Assembly: GCA_017417585.1 (NCBI GenBank)
Contig: JAFPYX010000033.1
Span: 57,669 to 121,668 of the forward strand
Origin: Victivallales bacterium
Lineage (GTDB): Bacteria; Verrucomicrobiota; Lentisphaeria; Oligosphaerales; Oligosphaeraceae
Reading direction: 5' to 3'
Length of the DNA stretch: 64,000 bases
Shown here: in pieces, positions 12,432-21,481 of the stretch
How positions within the stretch are numbered: the stretch's first letter is position 1
Layout of the letters: each line of letters starts with the position of its first letter
Notes under the pieces: model-generated
Told to the model about the DNA's origin: nothing
The model's input: the letters and a program-made list of their open reading frames with translations, nothing else
The model's database searches: none
Made by a program: the position numbers and the translations under genes

Positions 12432-13226
12432 CTAAAGAAATCCCTTGGCGGCCACGGCGTCCCTGAAGCCTTCTGGGAAATCCTTTGCGAACCACTCGCG
12501 AATTTTAGGGAGCAGAGAAAATTGGATCTCGCGTGCCTCTGCGATTTTCCCTGTCTGCCAGAAGGACACGATCTTCATAATGGCATCCGGCTCGATTCCC
12601 CCGGTTGCAATGGTGGCGCCGTCTGCCCCCATCATGAGGCTAGCCAGAAGAAGTTCCTCGGTGCCAGTATAGATATTGAACTCCGGCCGCATGGTCTTGA
12701 TGACGGAAATCAACGCCTCGAAGCGCGGGAAATCGCGGGAGCTGTCCTTCAGTCCGATGATATTGGGTTGACTGGCCAGTTCGACGATGGTCTCGAAGGC
12801 CATTGGCGAGGTAAATGCGGGGATGTCATAGAGGAAAACCGGCAATGGCGATTGGTCGGCGACCTCGCGCATGAACTTCAGGATACCCGGCTGACCATGG
12901 CGGAAAAACGGCGGAGGACAGACCGCAATCGCATCCGCTCCGGCAGTGTGGTATTCTCTTGCAAGTGCGGTCACAAGTGCGGGGGTGCCCTCGATGGCAC
13001 CTGCAATCAGGTACATCCGGTCCTGAAGCGTTCCCCGGGCAATGCGTACCGTCTCGACCTTTTGCTCAAAGGTCAGGGTATTGAACTCGCCGGTACTGCC
13101 GTTGAGGAAGAGTCCGCCGATGCCGTGATCCGCCATCCAAAGGAAATACCTCTGCATCTTGGCGGTCTCCAACGCACCGTCCTTGAGCATGGCCACAGGC
13201 GGAACCAGGATTCGTATCTCTTTCAT
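12432..13226 (-). CDS. DapA/NanA-family aldolase or lyase
   Basis: Class I aldolase-fold enzyme of 264 aa. The ATG at 13226 is used because it overlaps the stop of the enolase-superfamily gene (ATGA); the open frame upstream is only a shadow. The GSTGEF phosphate/carboxylate loop, Tyr133 in LYDIPAF and the Schiff-base Lys160 in IGLKDSS sit at the family's expected positions. In a DapA-family protein beside an acid-sugar dehydratase, cleavage of a 2-keto-3-deoxy sugar acid to pyruvate plus an aldehyde is the likely reaction. Lysine-pathway DapA is less likely in this context. Confidence 0.85.
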   Translation of the reverse strand: MKEIRILVPPVAMLKDGALETAKMQRYFLWMADHGIGGLFLNGSTGEFNTLTFEQKVETVRIARGTLQDRMYLIAGAIEGTPALVTALAREYHTAGADAIAVCPPPFFRHGQPGILKFMREVADQSPLPVFLYDIPAFTSPMAFETIVELASQPNIIGLKDSSRDFPRFEALISVIKTMRPEFNIYTGTEELLLASLMMGADGATIATGGIEPDAIMKIVSFWQTGKIAEAREIQFSLLPKIREWFAKDFPEGFRDAVAAKGFL

Positions 13227-14398
13227 TTTGCACTCCAGATTGTTTTGTCCTCGTAGTGGATTTCGACCTTGCGGCCATATCGAGCGATAGTCTCGAGGTT
13301 GATTTCGACACCCAGCCCTGGCGCATCGGGGAGAATCACCTCGCCATTCGCATCGGGGAGAATGCGAATCTTGGTTAGCAGACGTGACGGCGGGGCGCTC
13401 TCCACGGGAAATTCGCACCACCGGGAGTCTTCCAGTCCGGCGAAGGGCTGGATGGAGGCAGAGAGTGCCAGGGAAGTGGTAAAGGTATGGTTCACATAGG
13501 TCGTGCCAGTCTGCGACGCATAGTCGGCGACTTGCTTGGCCGACGAGATTCCGCCGATGCGGCCGGTGTCAATCTGAATGAAGGCGAGTCTTCCAAAGTC
13601 CATGAGGTTGTAGGCCATGTCGGGATTGTGCGAGCCTTCGCCAGCCGCCAGGAGCCTCTCGCAACCAGGAGTCGCAGCCAGTTCCGCGTATGCCTTCAAC
13701 GCACCGGAGGCAAAGGGTTCCTCCAGCCAGACTACGTTGCATTCCAGCAATTTGGGAACCACTGCCTGGGCGCGACTCACGTCATCTTTCCAGACCGTGC
13801 CGGCGTCCACCATCAGCGCCAAGTCCGGCCCAAGCCCTTCGCGGGCGGCCGCGATGTGCTGGCAGTCCTCTTCGACTGTCCCCAAACCAAAGGGCCCCCA
13901 GCCGAATTTGGCGGCACGGAAGCCATCCTTCCGAGAACGAACCGCCTTCTCGTAGGTCTGTTGTGGCGTGTCGCCAAAGAGCTGCGAGGCGTATGCGACT
14001 TTCGGGAAGGCACGTCGATAGCCCAGAAGTTTCCAGACCGGCTCGCCAAACTTATGGCCGAGCATGTCCCACAGGGCGATGTCAATCCCGGAGAGCGTGT
14101 GGTCCGCCTGAAGCAAATCGAAGCTGTTGCGACGCACCACATCGCTCAATGCATAGATGTCTTTCGGCTCGTTGATCTCAAAGCCCAAAACACTCGCCTG
14201 GAGTGGCTTGCAAGCCAGATGCGACATCGGACAGCACCACGCCGCAATCGAGACCAGCGGCGCGGCCTCGCATTCGCCCCAGCCTTCAATGCCGTCATCC
14301 ATGGTCACATGAACCAACAAGGCATCTTGGCTGCCATCGCCGATATCACGGATGACATCATCGGCCAGGTAATGGAATTCAACGTTTGCGATTTTCAT
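13223..14398 (-). CDS. Enolase-superfamily (mandelate racemase-like) sugar-acid dehydratase
   Basis: A 391-aa protein with the mandelate racemase/muconate lactonizing enzyme architecture. The metal ligands are evenly spaced: Asp198 (MVDAGT), Glu226 (WLEEPF) and Glu254 (AAGEGS). Lys164 (AAKFGWGPFG) and His304 (VNHTF) match the catalytic Lys/His pair of the mandelate-racemase subgroup, which dehydrates aldonic or aldaric acids to 2-keto-3-deoxy acids. Its stop overlaps the start of the aldolase gene, indicating translational coupling. The specific acid (fuconate, galactonate, xylonate or other) is not determinable by eye. Confidence 0.88.
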   Translation of the reverse strand: MKIANVEFHYLADDVIRDIGDGSQDALLVHVTMDDGIEGWGECEAAPLVSIAAWCCPMSHLACKPLQASVLGFEINEPKDIYALSDVVRRNSFDLLQADHTLSGIDIALWDMLGHKFGEPVWKLLGYRRAFPKVAYASQLFGDTPQQTYEKAVRSRKDGFRAAKFGWGPFGLGTVEEDCQHIAAAREGLGPDLALMVDAGTVWKDDVSRAQAVVPKLLECNVVWLEEPFASGALKAYAELAATPGCERLLAAGEGSHNPDMAYNLMDFGRLAFIQIDTGRIGGISSAKQVADYASQTGTTYVNHTFTTSLALSASIQPFAGLEDSRWCEFPVESAPPSRLLTKIRILPDANGEVILPDAPGLGVEINLETIARYGRKVEIHYEDKTIWSAK

Positions 14399-14445
14399 GG
14401 GACTTGTGGAACTTGTAGGACACTTGAAAACCTTGGCACTTGTGA
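14399..14445. repeat. Direct-repeat tract (ACTTGTGG-like units)
   Basis: Immediately upstream of the enolase-superfamily gene, GGGACTTGTGG, AACTTGTAGG, ACACTTG and GGCACTTGTGAG succeed each other. It is non-coding and occupies the place where a ribosome-binding site for that gene would be expected. Confidence 0.5.
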
Positions 14446-14471
14446 GATATAAATCTCTAATCTATAAATTG

Positions 14472-15230
14472 CTAGAACGTGATTGTCAAACCGCCGTCCA
14501 CGACGATGACCTGGCCGGTGATGTAGGTCGCGTCGGGTCCGCAGAGGAAATACAGCACGCCAGCAATCTCCTCGGGCTGTGCCGCACGTCGCAATGGCAG
14601 GTGGCGGCCCTTCACGTAGTCATTCTGAAACCACTCGCTTTCCAGTTCTGAGGTGCCCGCCTGCGCGGAACTCATCGGCGTATCCACAAACCCCGGTGCT
14701 ACGGCATTCACCAGAATGCCATGGTCCGCCAGTTCCAGTGCCAGTCCGCGCATATACTGGTTAACCGCCGCCTTTGCAGTCGCATAGGCCGACGAAAGCA
14801 ATTCCGCACGCTCGCCGTGAATCGAAGTCACATGAACAATCCGTCCGCCATTCCTCATATACGGAATCACAGCACGACTCACCAAAATTGCGCCGTTCAA
14901 AATCGTGTCGAGGGGCTTGCGCCATTGCTCCAAAGGCCCCCCTACAATTGGCTCGGCACCAATCACCGCAGCGCAGTTCACTAGCGCATCGATTGATGTA
15001 ACTCCTTTATTATAAATAATTTGTGATAATTTATCATAGGTCTCAGGCAAACTGTAGTCCCCTGACACGACCAGATGACATTCGGAATTCGGAAGGCTCG
15101 CGCGGATTTCATTCAGCAACGCTTCACGTCGCGCCAACAGAATGACACTCCATCCCTCTTGAGCGAAACGCCTTGCACTTGCCAGTCCGATACCAGACGA
15201 TGCTCCCGTAATCAAAACATATTTCATCAT
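14472..15230 (-). CDS. SDR-family dehydrogenase
   Basis: Short-chain dehydrogenase/reductase of 252 aa from the ATG at 15230, which has GGAG 5 nt upstream; the ATG at 15227 is equally possible. The cofactor motif TGASSGIG is at the N-terminus. The catalytic residues are Ser in VTSIHG, Tyr149 and Lys153 in AYATAKAA. The C-terminal TYITGQVIVVDGG is typical of classical SDRs. First gene of the five-gene cassette, so oxidation of the incoming sugar or of a sugar-acid intermediate is the likely role. NAD versus NADP preference cannot be judged reliably. Confidence 0.88.
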   Translation of the reverse strand: MMKYVLITGASSGIGLASARRFAQEGWSVILLARREALLNEIRASLPNSECHLVVSGDYSLPETYDKLSQIIYNKGVTSIDALVNCAAVIGAEPIVGGPLEQWRKPLDTILNGAILVSRAVIPYMRNGGRIVHVTSIHGERAELLSSAYATAKAAVNQYMRGLALELADHGILVNAVAPGFVDTPMSSAQAGTSELESEWFQNDYVKGRHLPLRRAAQPEEIAGVLYFLCGPDATYITGQVIVVDGGLTITF

Positions 15231-15252
15231 CCACTCTCCATAGATGGTACGC

Positions 15253-15286
15253 AAAAACGCCGACGGATTTACTCCGCCGGCGTTTT
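15253..15286 (-). terminator. Rho-independent terminator after secY
   Basis: On the minus strand, paired positions 15258-15266 and 15274-15282 form a GC-rich stem with one mismatch and a 7-nt loop, followed by five T. It closes the ribosomal-protein/secY transcript and separates it from the SDR cassette. Confidence 0.8.
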
Positions 15287-15309
15287 GTATGATTTCAACT
15301 CATCTCACC

Positions 15310-16680
15310 CTATACCCGCGTGCGATTCCGAAGAATGCCCTTGGAGAGGAATCCATCGTAGTTGCGGCTAATCAGGTAAGTCTGGATTTGACGCAGGGTA
15401 TCCAGCATCACCCCCACAATGATCAGCAGACTGGTTCCACCGAAGAACTGCGAGATGGTGTGTGGAATATTCAGCGAGGTCGCCAGAAGCATCGGGATGA
15501 TGGCTAAAATCATCAGCCCGAATGCGCCGCCGAGGGTAATGCGAGTCATTGCGTGGTCAAGGAAATCGCTGGTCGCCTTGCCAGGAGTAATGCCGGGGAT
15601 GTACCCGTTGTTCTTCTGCAAGTCGTCTGCAATCTGGATGGGATTGAACTGGTTGGCAACCCAGAAGAAGGAGAAGAGCAGCAAAAGAGCCGCATAGATG
15701 ATGATATAGGAAAGCGAACCGAAGTTGAAAAGACTGTTCAGCCAGTATACCACCTTGCTGCCGGTATGTCCAGCAAGATAATGCAATCCCATTGAAACGA
15801 AGGAGAGGATGGCGCCAGCGAAGATGATGGGCATCACGTTCGCGTAGTTCACGCGCAAAGGCAGATAACTCACCGCGCTGCCCATCGAGCGGCCGCCAAA
15901 GGAACGCTGCTGGACATAGTGAATCGGAATCTTGCGCATGCCTTCCGTCAACATGATGGCTCCCACCGTGACGGCGACAAACAGCACCACCAGAATCAAC
16001 AGGTGAAGGATGTTCAGCTGGCTTTCGCCAGTGGAGCTTCCGGTGAACACCAGCTGGTAGAGGCTGGTCAATGCCTGAGGAAGACGCGCAATGATGTTAA
16101 TGGTGATGATCAAGGACGCACCGTTGCCTACGCCACGCTCGGTGATTTGTTCACCCAGCCAGGTCACGAACATCGCGCCGCCCGTCAGGATGATGACTGT
16201 CTGAACAATGAAGCCCATGCCGGGATTCACCACCACGGAACCGGACTGGCCTATCCCGCGCATCATGGTCAACGAGAACATCACGCCCTGCACCACGCTG
16301 ATGACCACGGTGAGAACGCGCATGATGAAGTTGTACTGCTGAATGCCGGACTCACCCTCGCGGACCATCTTGTTCAGGGCTGGAATCACCGGCGTCATCA
16401 GCTGCAGCACGATAGAGGCGGAGATATAGGGCATGATGCCCAAAGCCCCTATCGCGAACTGCTCCATGGCGCCGCCGCTGAACAAATTCAGCATACCCAT
16501 GATGCCGCCGTTATCCGCATTGTTGTTCAGATCGGCAAAGAGTTCCTTCAGACGCACCGGGTCAATTCCTGGGCAGGGAATGGTCTTGGCCAATTCCACC
16601 AAGGCAATCAGCCCGAGCGTAAACAGCAGGCGTTTCTTCAGTTCCGGAATCTTGAAGCAATTTACGTATGCTGAAAGCAT
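15310..16680 (-). CDS. secY: Preprotein translocase subunit SecY
   Basis: Central channel protein of the Sec translocon, 456 aa with ten hydrophobic segments. Recognisable stretches are the first helix region RLLFTLGLIALVELA, IMPYISASIVLQLM, GNGASLII and the cytosolic loop IPIHYVQQR, followed by the C-terminal SLLIIVGVMLDTLRQI. It is the last gene of the ribosomal cluster, 123 nt after rplO, and ends 24 nt before a strong terminator. adk, map and infA, which often follow secY, are not found here. Confidence 0.98.
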   Translation of the reverse strand: MLSAYVNCFKIPELKKRLLFTLGLIALVELAKTIPCPGIDPVRLKELFADLNNNADNGGIMGMLNLFSGGAMEQFAIGALGIMPYISASIVLQLMTPVIPALNKMVREGESGIQQYNFIMRVLTVVISVVQGVMFSLTMMRGIGQSGSVVVNPGMGFIVQTVIILTGGAMFVTWLGEQITERGVGNGASLIITINIIARLPQALTSLYQLVFTGSSTGESQLNILHLLILVVLFVAVTVGAIMLTEGMRKIPIHYVQQRSFGGRSMGSAVSYLPLRVNYANVMPIIFAGAILSFVSMGLHYLAGHTGSKVVYWLNSLFNFGSLSYIIIYAALLLLFSFFWVANQFNPIQIADDLQKNNGYIPGITPGKATSDFLDHAMTRITLGGAFGLMILAIIPMLLATSLNIPHTISQFFGGTSLLIIVGVMLDTLRQIQTYLISRNYDGFLSKGILRNRTRV

Positions 16681-16803
16681 TGCAAATCCCTAATTGGTAA
16701 TGGGGTTACACTTCAGCCCTGAGCGCCAGAACCAGCCGTGGCCAGACCGTCACTCAGGAAAAACGGCAAGGCGGGAAGCCACAAAGTTCCCCGCCCCAAA
16801 CGC

Positions 16804-17349
16804 CTACTCGCCACGTGCGGCGGCGGCGGCCTTGCGCTTGGCAATCGCAGCCTTCTTGGCCTCGACAAAAGCGGCCTTGCGGGCGGCCTTCGCCTCGGCG
16901 GAGGACGGCATCAGATAAGTGGCGGAGCCCCCGGCCTTCTCAATCTTCTCCTTCGCCATCTCGGAGAAGCGGTCGGCAGTAACCTTGAACGCCTTGGTCA
17001 GGTCACCATCAGCCAGAACCTTCAATGGAAGAGTCTCCTTGCTGATCAGGCCCCGGGCCTCAAGCACCTCACGATTGATCTCTGCGCCAGCCTCGAAATT
17101 CTCTTCGAGGATGCTCAGGTTCACCACCTCGAACAACACATGGTTCGGATTGTTGAAACCACGCTTCGGCAGACGGCGGATCAGTGGAATCTGGCCACCT
17201 TCGAAGTAGGGACGGCGTTTTGCACCAGCACGGGCGCCGGCACCTTTGTCACCGCGGCCGGCAGTACGGCCATTGCCGGAACCATCACCACGCCCCACCC
17301 GCTTGCGGGCCTGCCGGTTGAAGGTGTTTTTCAGTTCATGAAGCTTCAT
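16804..17349 (-). CDS. rplO: 50S ribosomal protein L15
   Basis: Large-subunit protein L15, 181 aa. The N-terminal Gly/Arg-rich stretch (KRVGRGDGSGNGRTAGRGDKG) is diagnostic. It is about 35 residues longer than typical L15 because of a C-terminal tail rich in Ala and Lys (AKAARKAAFVEAKKAAIAKR). GGAG precedes the ATG. It directly follows rpsE with a 33-nt gap, so the usual rpmD (L30) gene between them is missing. Confidence 0.97.
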   Translation of the reverse strand: MKLHELKNTFNRQARKRVGRGDGSGNGRTAGRGDKGAGARAGAKRRPYFEGGQIPLIRRLPKRGFNNPNHVLFEVVNLSILEENFEAGAEINREVLEARGLISKETLPLKVLADGDLTKAFKVTADRFSEMAKEKIEKAGGSATYLMPSSAEAKAARKAAFVEAKKAAIAKRKAAAAARGE

Positions 17350-17382
17350 TTGCTTTCTCCTTCAAAATGGTTGCGGAATCCC

Positions 17383-17979
17383 TTACAGAAGGGCTTTCAC
17401 GTCACGCTTGGCCAGAACATCGCTCTTCGAACGCAGCTTCTTGAGCGCCTCAAAGGTCGCCTTCACCACGTTCACCGGATTGTTGCTGCCCAGCGCCTTG
17501 GCAAGGACATCCTGGATGCCGGCAAGCTCAAGAACCGCACGCATGCCGCCGCCGGCGACCACGCCAGTACCGCTTGACGCAGGCTTGATCAGAACACGGG
17601 CCGCGCAGAAACGCGCCTCGACCTGATGTGACACCGTGGAACCGAACATCGGCACATGCATCACGTAGCGGCGGGCCTGCTCGCCACCCTTCCGGATTGC
17701 GTCAGAAGCCTCGTTCGCCTTGCCGAATCCCATGCCGACACGGCCTTTCTTGTCACCGACCACCACCAGCGCGCCGAACGAGAAGTTACGGCCACCCTTC
17801 ACGGTCTTGCTGGAACGGTTCACCACGATGAGACGCTCTTCAAACTCGTCCTGAACTTCCTCACGCTCTTCACGGCGGGGACGCTCACGACGACCCTGTC
17901 CACGGGAGGGACGGGCTTCTTCGCTGCGGGGGGCGGCCTCAGCCTGCGCCACAGTTTTCTCTTCAGTTTCGTTTGCCAC
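17383..17979 (-). CDS. rpsE: 30S ribosomal protein S5
   Basis: Small-subunit protein S5 involved in decoding accuracy, 198 aa. The conserved core begins at FEERLIVVNRSSKTVKGGR, followed by GRVGMGFGKA and the C-terminal NPVNVVKATFEAL. About 45 N-terminal residues form a charged, low-complexity Glu/Arg/Pro extension not found in E. coli S5. The start is GTG with GGGAG upstream. It lies between rplR and rplO. Confidence 0.97.
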   Translation of the reverse strand: MANETEEKTVAQAEAAPRSEEARPSRGQGRRERPRREEREEVQDEFEERLIVVNRSSKTVKGGRNFSFGALVVVGDKKGRVGMGFGKANEASDAIRKGGEQARRYVMHVPMFGSTVSHQVEARFCAARVLIKPASSGTGVVAGGGMRAVLELAGIQDVLAKALGSNNPVNVVKATFEALKKLRSKSDVLAKRDVKALL

Positions 17980-18006
17980 GATTGATTTCTCCCTATGGAT
18001 GTGAAA

Positions 18007-18369
18007 TTAGAACTCCAGCCCCGCTTTGCGCGCGGCATCTGCCACCGCCTTCACGCAACCGTGATACGGAAAACCGCCACGGTCGAAGACCACTTTCTTA
18101 ATGCCCTTGGCCATGGCACGCTCCGCAACCGCCTGACCGACGATTTCGGCGCTCTTGACGTTAGCGGCCAACTTCTGGGCGCGGAACTCCTTCTCGACAG
18201 TCCCGGCGGCAGCCAGTGTAACGCCCGCCTCGTCATCGACCACCTGGCAGTAGATGTGCGCGCCAGTGCGGCACACGCACAGACGCGGCTGTTCGGCCGT
18301 GCCCGACACCTTGTTGCGGATGTGACGATGACGGCGCACCCGCTGCTCTTTTTTGGAAAGTTTGCTCAT
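18007..18369 (-). CDS. rplR: 50S ribosomal protein L18
   Basis: 5S-rRNA-binding protein L18, 120 aa, the normal bacterial length. The N-terminus is [20 protein letters not shown], and the C-terminal [28 protein letters not shown] block is typical. AAGGA precedes the ATG. A 143-nt non-coding stretch separates it from rplF, the widest gap between neighbouring genes inside the otherwise tight ribosomal-protein cluster. Confidence 0.97.
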   Translation of the reverse strand: MSKLSKKEQRVRRHRHIRNKVSGTAEQPRLCVCRTGAHIYCQVVDDEAGVTLAAAGTVEKEFRAQKLAANVKSAEIVGQAVAERAMAKGIKKVVFDRGGFPYHGCVKAVADAARKAGLEF

Positions 18370-18512
18370 TTCGATTGTCCTTGGTTTAGTTCACGCCACC
18401 GGCTGCTGTACGGCGGCCTGCCACCAACTTCCAGGCGGATGCCCGGCCGCGTTGGCAGCTCTGGATTGGCATCTGGCGGAAGGCCCTTTGACGACCTGCC
18501 CGCCATGGACGA

Positions 18513-19052
18513 CTATGCCTTCTTGCCCTCCTTGAGGGTGATCTGCTCGCCAACGAAGCGAACGCCTTTGCCGTGGTAGGCATCCGGCACGCGGTTTGCG
18601 CGGATGTTCGCCGCAACCTGGCCCACAGCCTGCTTGTCCGCACTCTCCAGAGTAATGTGGGTCGGATCTTTCATGGAGACCTTCACATTTTCCGGAACCG
18701 TATAGACACGCGGGTTGGAGTAGCCCAGGTTCATGGTCAGGGTCTGGCCCTGCAGCGCGGCACGGTAGCCGACGCCGACGAACTCGAGTTCAATCGTGAA
18801 GCCGGTATTCACACCGATCACGTTGCTGTTCAGCAGGCTGCGGATCAAACCGTGCTGCATCTTGATCTTGCGGTCCTCGCTGTCGCGCTTCACCAACAGC
18901 TCCTTGCCGTCATCGCTCAATTCCACGCTGATGTGCGCCGGAATCGCCAATTCACGGGTGCCCTTCGGACCGGTGACGGTCACCTTGCCGTCCTTGATTT
19001 CAGCCTTCACCTTCGGGTCCAGGAGGATCGGCTTTTTGCCCATTCGTGACAT
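18513..19052 (-). CDS. rplF: 50S ribosomal protein L6
   Basis: L6 binds 23S rRNA near the GTPase-associated region. It is 179 aa, the standard length, starting MSRMGKKPI with the KVTVTGPKGTREL motif and the C-terminal ANIRANRVPDAYHGKGVRF block. AAGGAG precedes the ATG. It is preceded by rpsH and followed by the unusually long gap before rplR. Confidence 0.97.
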   Translation of the reverse strand: MSRMGKKPILLDPKVKAEIKDGKVTVTGPKGTRELAIPAHISVELSDDGKELLVKRDSEDRKIKMQHGLIRSLLNSNVIGVNTGFTIELEFVGVGYRAALQGQTLTMNLGYSNPRVYTVPENVKVSMKDPTHITLESADKQAVGQVAANIRANRVPDAYHGKGVRFVGEQITLKEGKKA

Positions 19053-19078
19053 TCTGCTATCTCCTTGTGTTGTTTGAA

Positions 19079-19483
19079 TTACCAGACATAGCAGAGCAGC
19101 TCGCCACCGATGTTGCGCTGGCGCGCCGTCCGGTCGGTCACCACTCCCTGGGAGGTGGTGAGGATGGCCACGCCCAGGCCGCCCAGCACGCGCGGAATTT
19201 CCGCGCTGTTGACGTAGATGCGGCGGGAGGGCTTGCTCACGCGCTTGATGCCCTCGATCACCGGGGTGGAGTTCTTGCCCTTGTATTTGAGGGTGAGGGT
19301 CAGGCCCTTCTTGTTATGACCCAGGTCCTCCTCCGAGAAGTCCTGGATGAAACCCGTGTCCTTCAAGGTCTTGGCCAGGGCGGCCTTGATCTTGCTGTGG
19401 GACATGCTAACGGTTGGCAGCTTCGCGTTCGAGGCGTTGCGCACCCGAGTCAGCATATCTGCAATGGGATCGCTCATGCTCAT
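19079..19483 (-). CDS. rpsH: 30S ribosomal protein S8
   Basis: Small-subunit primary 16S rRNA-binding protein, 134 aa. DPIADMLTRVRNA at the N-terminus and GGLGVAILTTSQGVVTDRTA at the C-terminus are characteristic. AGGAGG lies 9 nt before the first of two ATG codons (19483 and 19477). In E. coli, S8 autoregulates the spc operon through the rplE region; whether that happens here cannot be judged. Confidence 0.97.
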   Translation of the reverse strand: MSMSDPIADMLTRVRNASNAKLPTVSMSHSKIKAALAKTLKDTGFIQDFSEEDLGHNKKGLTLTLKYKGKNSTPVIEGIKRVSKPSRRIYVNSAEIPRVLGGLGVAILTTSQGVVTDRTARQRNIGGELLCYVW

Positions 19484-19502
19484 GGTTGAATGCCTCCTAT
19501 GG

Positions 19503-19688
19503 TTACCAGCTTGCCTTCATCACGCCGGGAATCATTCCATTGCTGGCCAGCTCGCGGAAGCAAATGCGGCACAGATGGAACTTGCGATAGACGGCGCGCA
19601 CCCGGCCGCAACGCTCGCAGCGGGTATAGGCACGACTTGAGAACTTCGGCGTCCTCTGGGATTTGATAATCAGACTCTTCTTAGCCAC
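19503..19688 (-). CDS. rpsZ: 30S ribosomal protein S14, zinc-binding type
   Basis: The short 61-aa S14 form. Two Cys pairs, RCERCG and CRIC, form the zinc ribbon, which separates this C+ type from the longer zinc-free E. coli S14. The start is GTG with GGAGG 8 nt upstream. It lies between rplE and rpsH in the normal order. Confidence 0.96.
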   Translation of the reverse strand: MAKKSLIIKSQRTPKFSSRAYTRCERCGRVRAVYRKFHLCRICFRELASNGMIPGVMKASW

Positions 19689-19702
19689 AGCGGTGTTCCT
19701 CC

Positions 19703-20248
19703 TCAGTTCGTGGCGAACGGCAGCCCCAGGAGCGAGAGGAGGTCGCGGGCCTCGTCGTCGGTCCTGGCGGTCGTGACGATGGTGATGTTCATTCCCACCG
19801 TGTACTTGGCCTTGTCCATGTCAATCTCCGTGAAGACGGACTGGTCGCTGAGACCGAAAGTGTAGTTTCCGGCACCATCGAAGGCCTTGGCGGGAATGCC
19901 GCGGAAGTCGCGGACGCGTGGAAGCACGATATTGATCAGCCGGTAGAGGAAGTTGTACATCTTCTCGCGGCGGAGGGTGACGCTGGCGCCGACACTCATG
20001 CCGGCACGCAGCTTGAAGTTCGAGATGTTCTTGGTGCTTTTGGTGATGACCGGCTTCTGTCCGGTGATCTGCCCCAGCGTGTCAGCGGCGGCCGTGAGGT
20101 TCTCGCGGTCCTTGTCGCTGCCGACGCCGGTGTTGAGCACGACTTTCACCAGCTTCGGAATCTGCATCGGATTCGTGTATCCGCGCTTCTCCTTGAGCTG
20201 GGGAATCACATCCTTCTGATAGTGTTCGTAGAGGGAATTGGTGATCAT
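19703..20248 (-). CDS. rplE: 50S ribosomal protein L5
   Basis: 5S-rRNA-binding protein L5, 181 aa. [33 protein letters not shown] and a C-terminal [19 protein letters not shown] identify it. AAGGAG precedes the ATG. The order rplX-rplE-rpsZ is conserved. Confidence 0.97.
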   Translation of the reverse strand: MITNSLYEHYQKDVIPQLKEKRGYTNPMQIPKLVKVVLNTGVGSDKDRENLTAAADTLGQITGQKPVITKSTKNISNFKLRAGMSVGASVTLRREKMYNFLYRLINIVLPRVRDFRGIPAKAFDGAGNYTFGLSDQSVFTEIDMDKAKYTVGMNITIVTTARTDDEARDLLSLLGLPFATN

Positions 20249-20268
20249 GTTGCGGCTCTCCTTTAGGA

Positions 20269-20541
20269 CTATTGCTCGGACGTGGCAGAGGAGCCCTGGC
20301 GGCGCGCGCGGTAGCGGTCCTCATGCATCACATTGGAGATGTGAATCGGGCCTTCCACGTCGATGATGCCGCCCTGCGGCTTCGTCTGGCTGCGACGAAC
20401 CGTCTTCTTCTGAATGTTCAGGCCCTGCACGTAAACGCGCCCGGCCTTGCGGTCCACGCGAAGCACCTTGCCGCTCTTCCCGCGCTCCGCGCCGGAAATC
20501 ACGAACACCGTGTCGTTTTTCTTGATGCTGACTTTAGCCAT
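20269..20541 (-). CDS. rplX: 50S ribosomal protein L24
   Basis: Assembly-initiator protein L24, 90 aa. The KOW motif is at the N-terminus (KNDTVFVISGAERGKSGKVL), and QGGIIDVEGPIHISNVM follows. The start ATG shares one base with the rplN stop (TAATG), so the two genes are translationally coupled. Confidence 0.97.
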   Translation of the reverse strand: MAKVSIKKNDTVFVISGAERGKSGKVLRVDRKAGRVYVQGLNIQKKTVRRSQTKPQGGIIDVEGPIHISNVMHEDRYRARRQGSSATSEQ

Positions 20542-20906
20542 TAGAGCACCTCCGGGGCCAGCGAGATGATTTTCGCAAAATTCTTCTCGCGAAGTTCACG
20601 GGCCACCGCACCAAAGATGCGGGTTCCACGCGGATTGTTCTGGTCGTCGATAATGACGGCGGCATCCCGGTCAAAGCGAAGGTAGCTGCCATCCGCACGG
20701 CGGATGTTCTTCGCCGTGCGAACCACGACGGCGCGCACGACTTCACCCTTCTTGACGACGCCGCGGGGCTGCGCCACTTTCACGCTGGCGCGGATGATGT
20801 CGCCGATTTCGGCGTAACGTTTGCTCTGCCCGAGGGTCCGGATCGCCATGATTTCCTTGGCGCCGGTGTTGTCAGCCACCTCGAGTGTGGTCTGCATTTG
20901 AATCAT
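20541..20906 (-). CDS. rplN: 50S ribosomal protein L14
   Basis: L14 contacts 16S rRNA at an intersubunit bridge. It is 121 aa, opens [19 protein letters not shown], and contains [23 protein letters not shown] lies upstream of the ATG. Order and length are normal. Confidence 0.97.
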   Translation of the reverse strand: MIQMQTTLEVADNTGAKEIMAIRTLGQSKRYAEIGDIIRASVKVAQPRGVVKKGEVVRAVVVRTAKNIRRADGSYLRFDRDAAVIIDDQNNPRGTRIFGAVARELREKNFAKIISLAPEVL

Positions 20907-20930
20907 AGTCGAATTCTCCTGGGCTTGGGG

Positions 20931-21239
20931 TTAATCGGTGGCCGCGTGCTTCTTGATGGAGACGAGGCGCCAGCGCTTCAGCTTGGAGAGAGGACGGGTC
21001 TCCATGATCTCGACCAGGTCGCCGACCTTGGACTCGTTCTTCTCGTCGTGAACGTAGTACTTGCTGGTGAACTTCGTGACCTTCTTGTAGAGCGGGTCGA
21101 GAGCCTTGCGCTCGACCTTGACCACGCGGGTCTTGTCCTGCTTGTCGCTGGACACGACGCCAAGGCGCACCTTGCGGTGGTTGCGCTCGACGGCCGGGGC
21201 TTCAGCAGCAGCGGTGGTTTGGGTGGTATCTTCTGACAT
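20931..21239 (-). CDS. rpsQ: 30S ribosomal protein S17
   Basis: S17 binds 16S rRNA early in assembly. The ATG at 21239 is preferred over a GTG at 21248 because GAGG lies 8 nt upstream of it, giving 102 aa. A 20-residue Thr/Ala-rich N-terminal extension precedes the conserved core ([15 protein letters not shown] and [15 protein letters not shown]). Confidence 0.95.
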   Translation of the reverse strand: MSEDTTQTTAAAEAPAVERNHRKVRLGVVSSDKQDKTRVVKVERKALDPLYKKVTKFTSKYYVHDEKNESKVGDLVEIMETRPLSKLKRWRLVSIKKHAATD

Positions 21240-21254
21240 CTGTTGCACCTCGCT

Positions 21255-21464
21255 TTACTTGGCTTCCGCGGCCTTGGCGGCCTTGCGGGCGGTCTTTTCG
21301 GTTTCCAGACGGGCGATGTCCTTGCGGAGGATGCCGATTCGCGCAGTGTTCTTCAGCTCGCTGGTCTGCGCCTGCAGACGGAGCTGGAAGATCTCCTTGC
21401 GGTTGTCGTCAATCTGCTTCGCAATCTCTTCGTCGGTCTTCTGACGAATTTCTTTGGCTTTCAT
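21255..21464 (-). CDS. rpmC: 50S ribosomal protein L29
   Basis: Small helical protein at the exit tunnel, 69 aa from the ATG at 21464, which follows AGGAA. MKAKEIRQKTDEEI, FQLRLQAQTSELKNTARI and a basic alanine-rich tail fit L29. The longer frame upstream overlaps rplP and is not used. Confidence 0.95.
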   Translation of the reverse strand: MKAKEIRQKTDEEIAKQIDDNRKEIFQLRLQAQTSELKNTARIGILRKDIARLETEKTARKAAKAAEAK

Positions 21465-21481
21465 GGTATTGCGTTCCTGAA

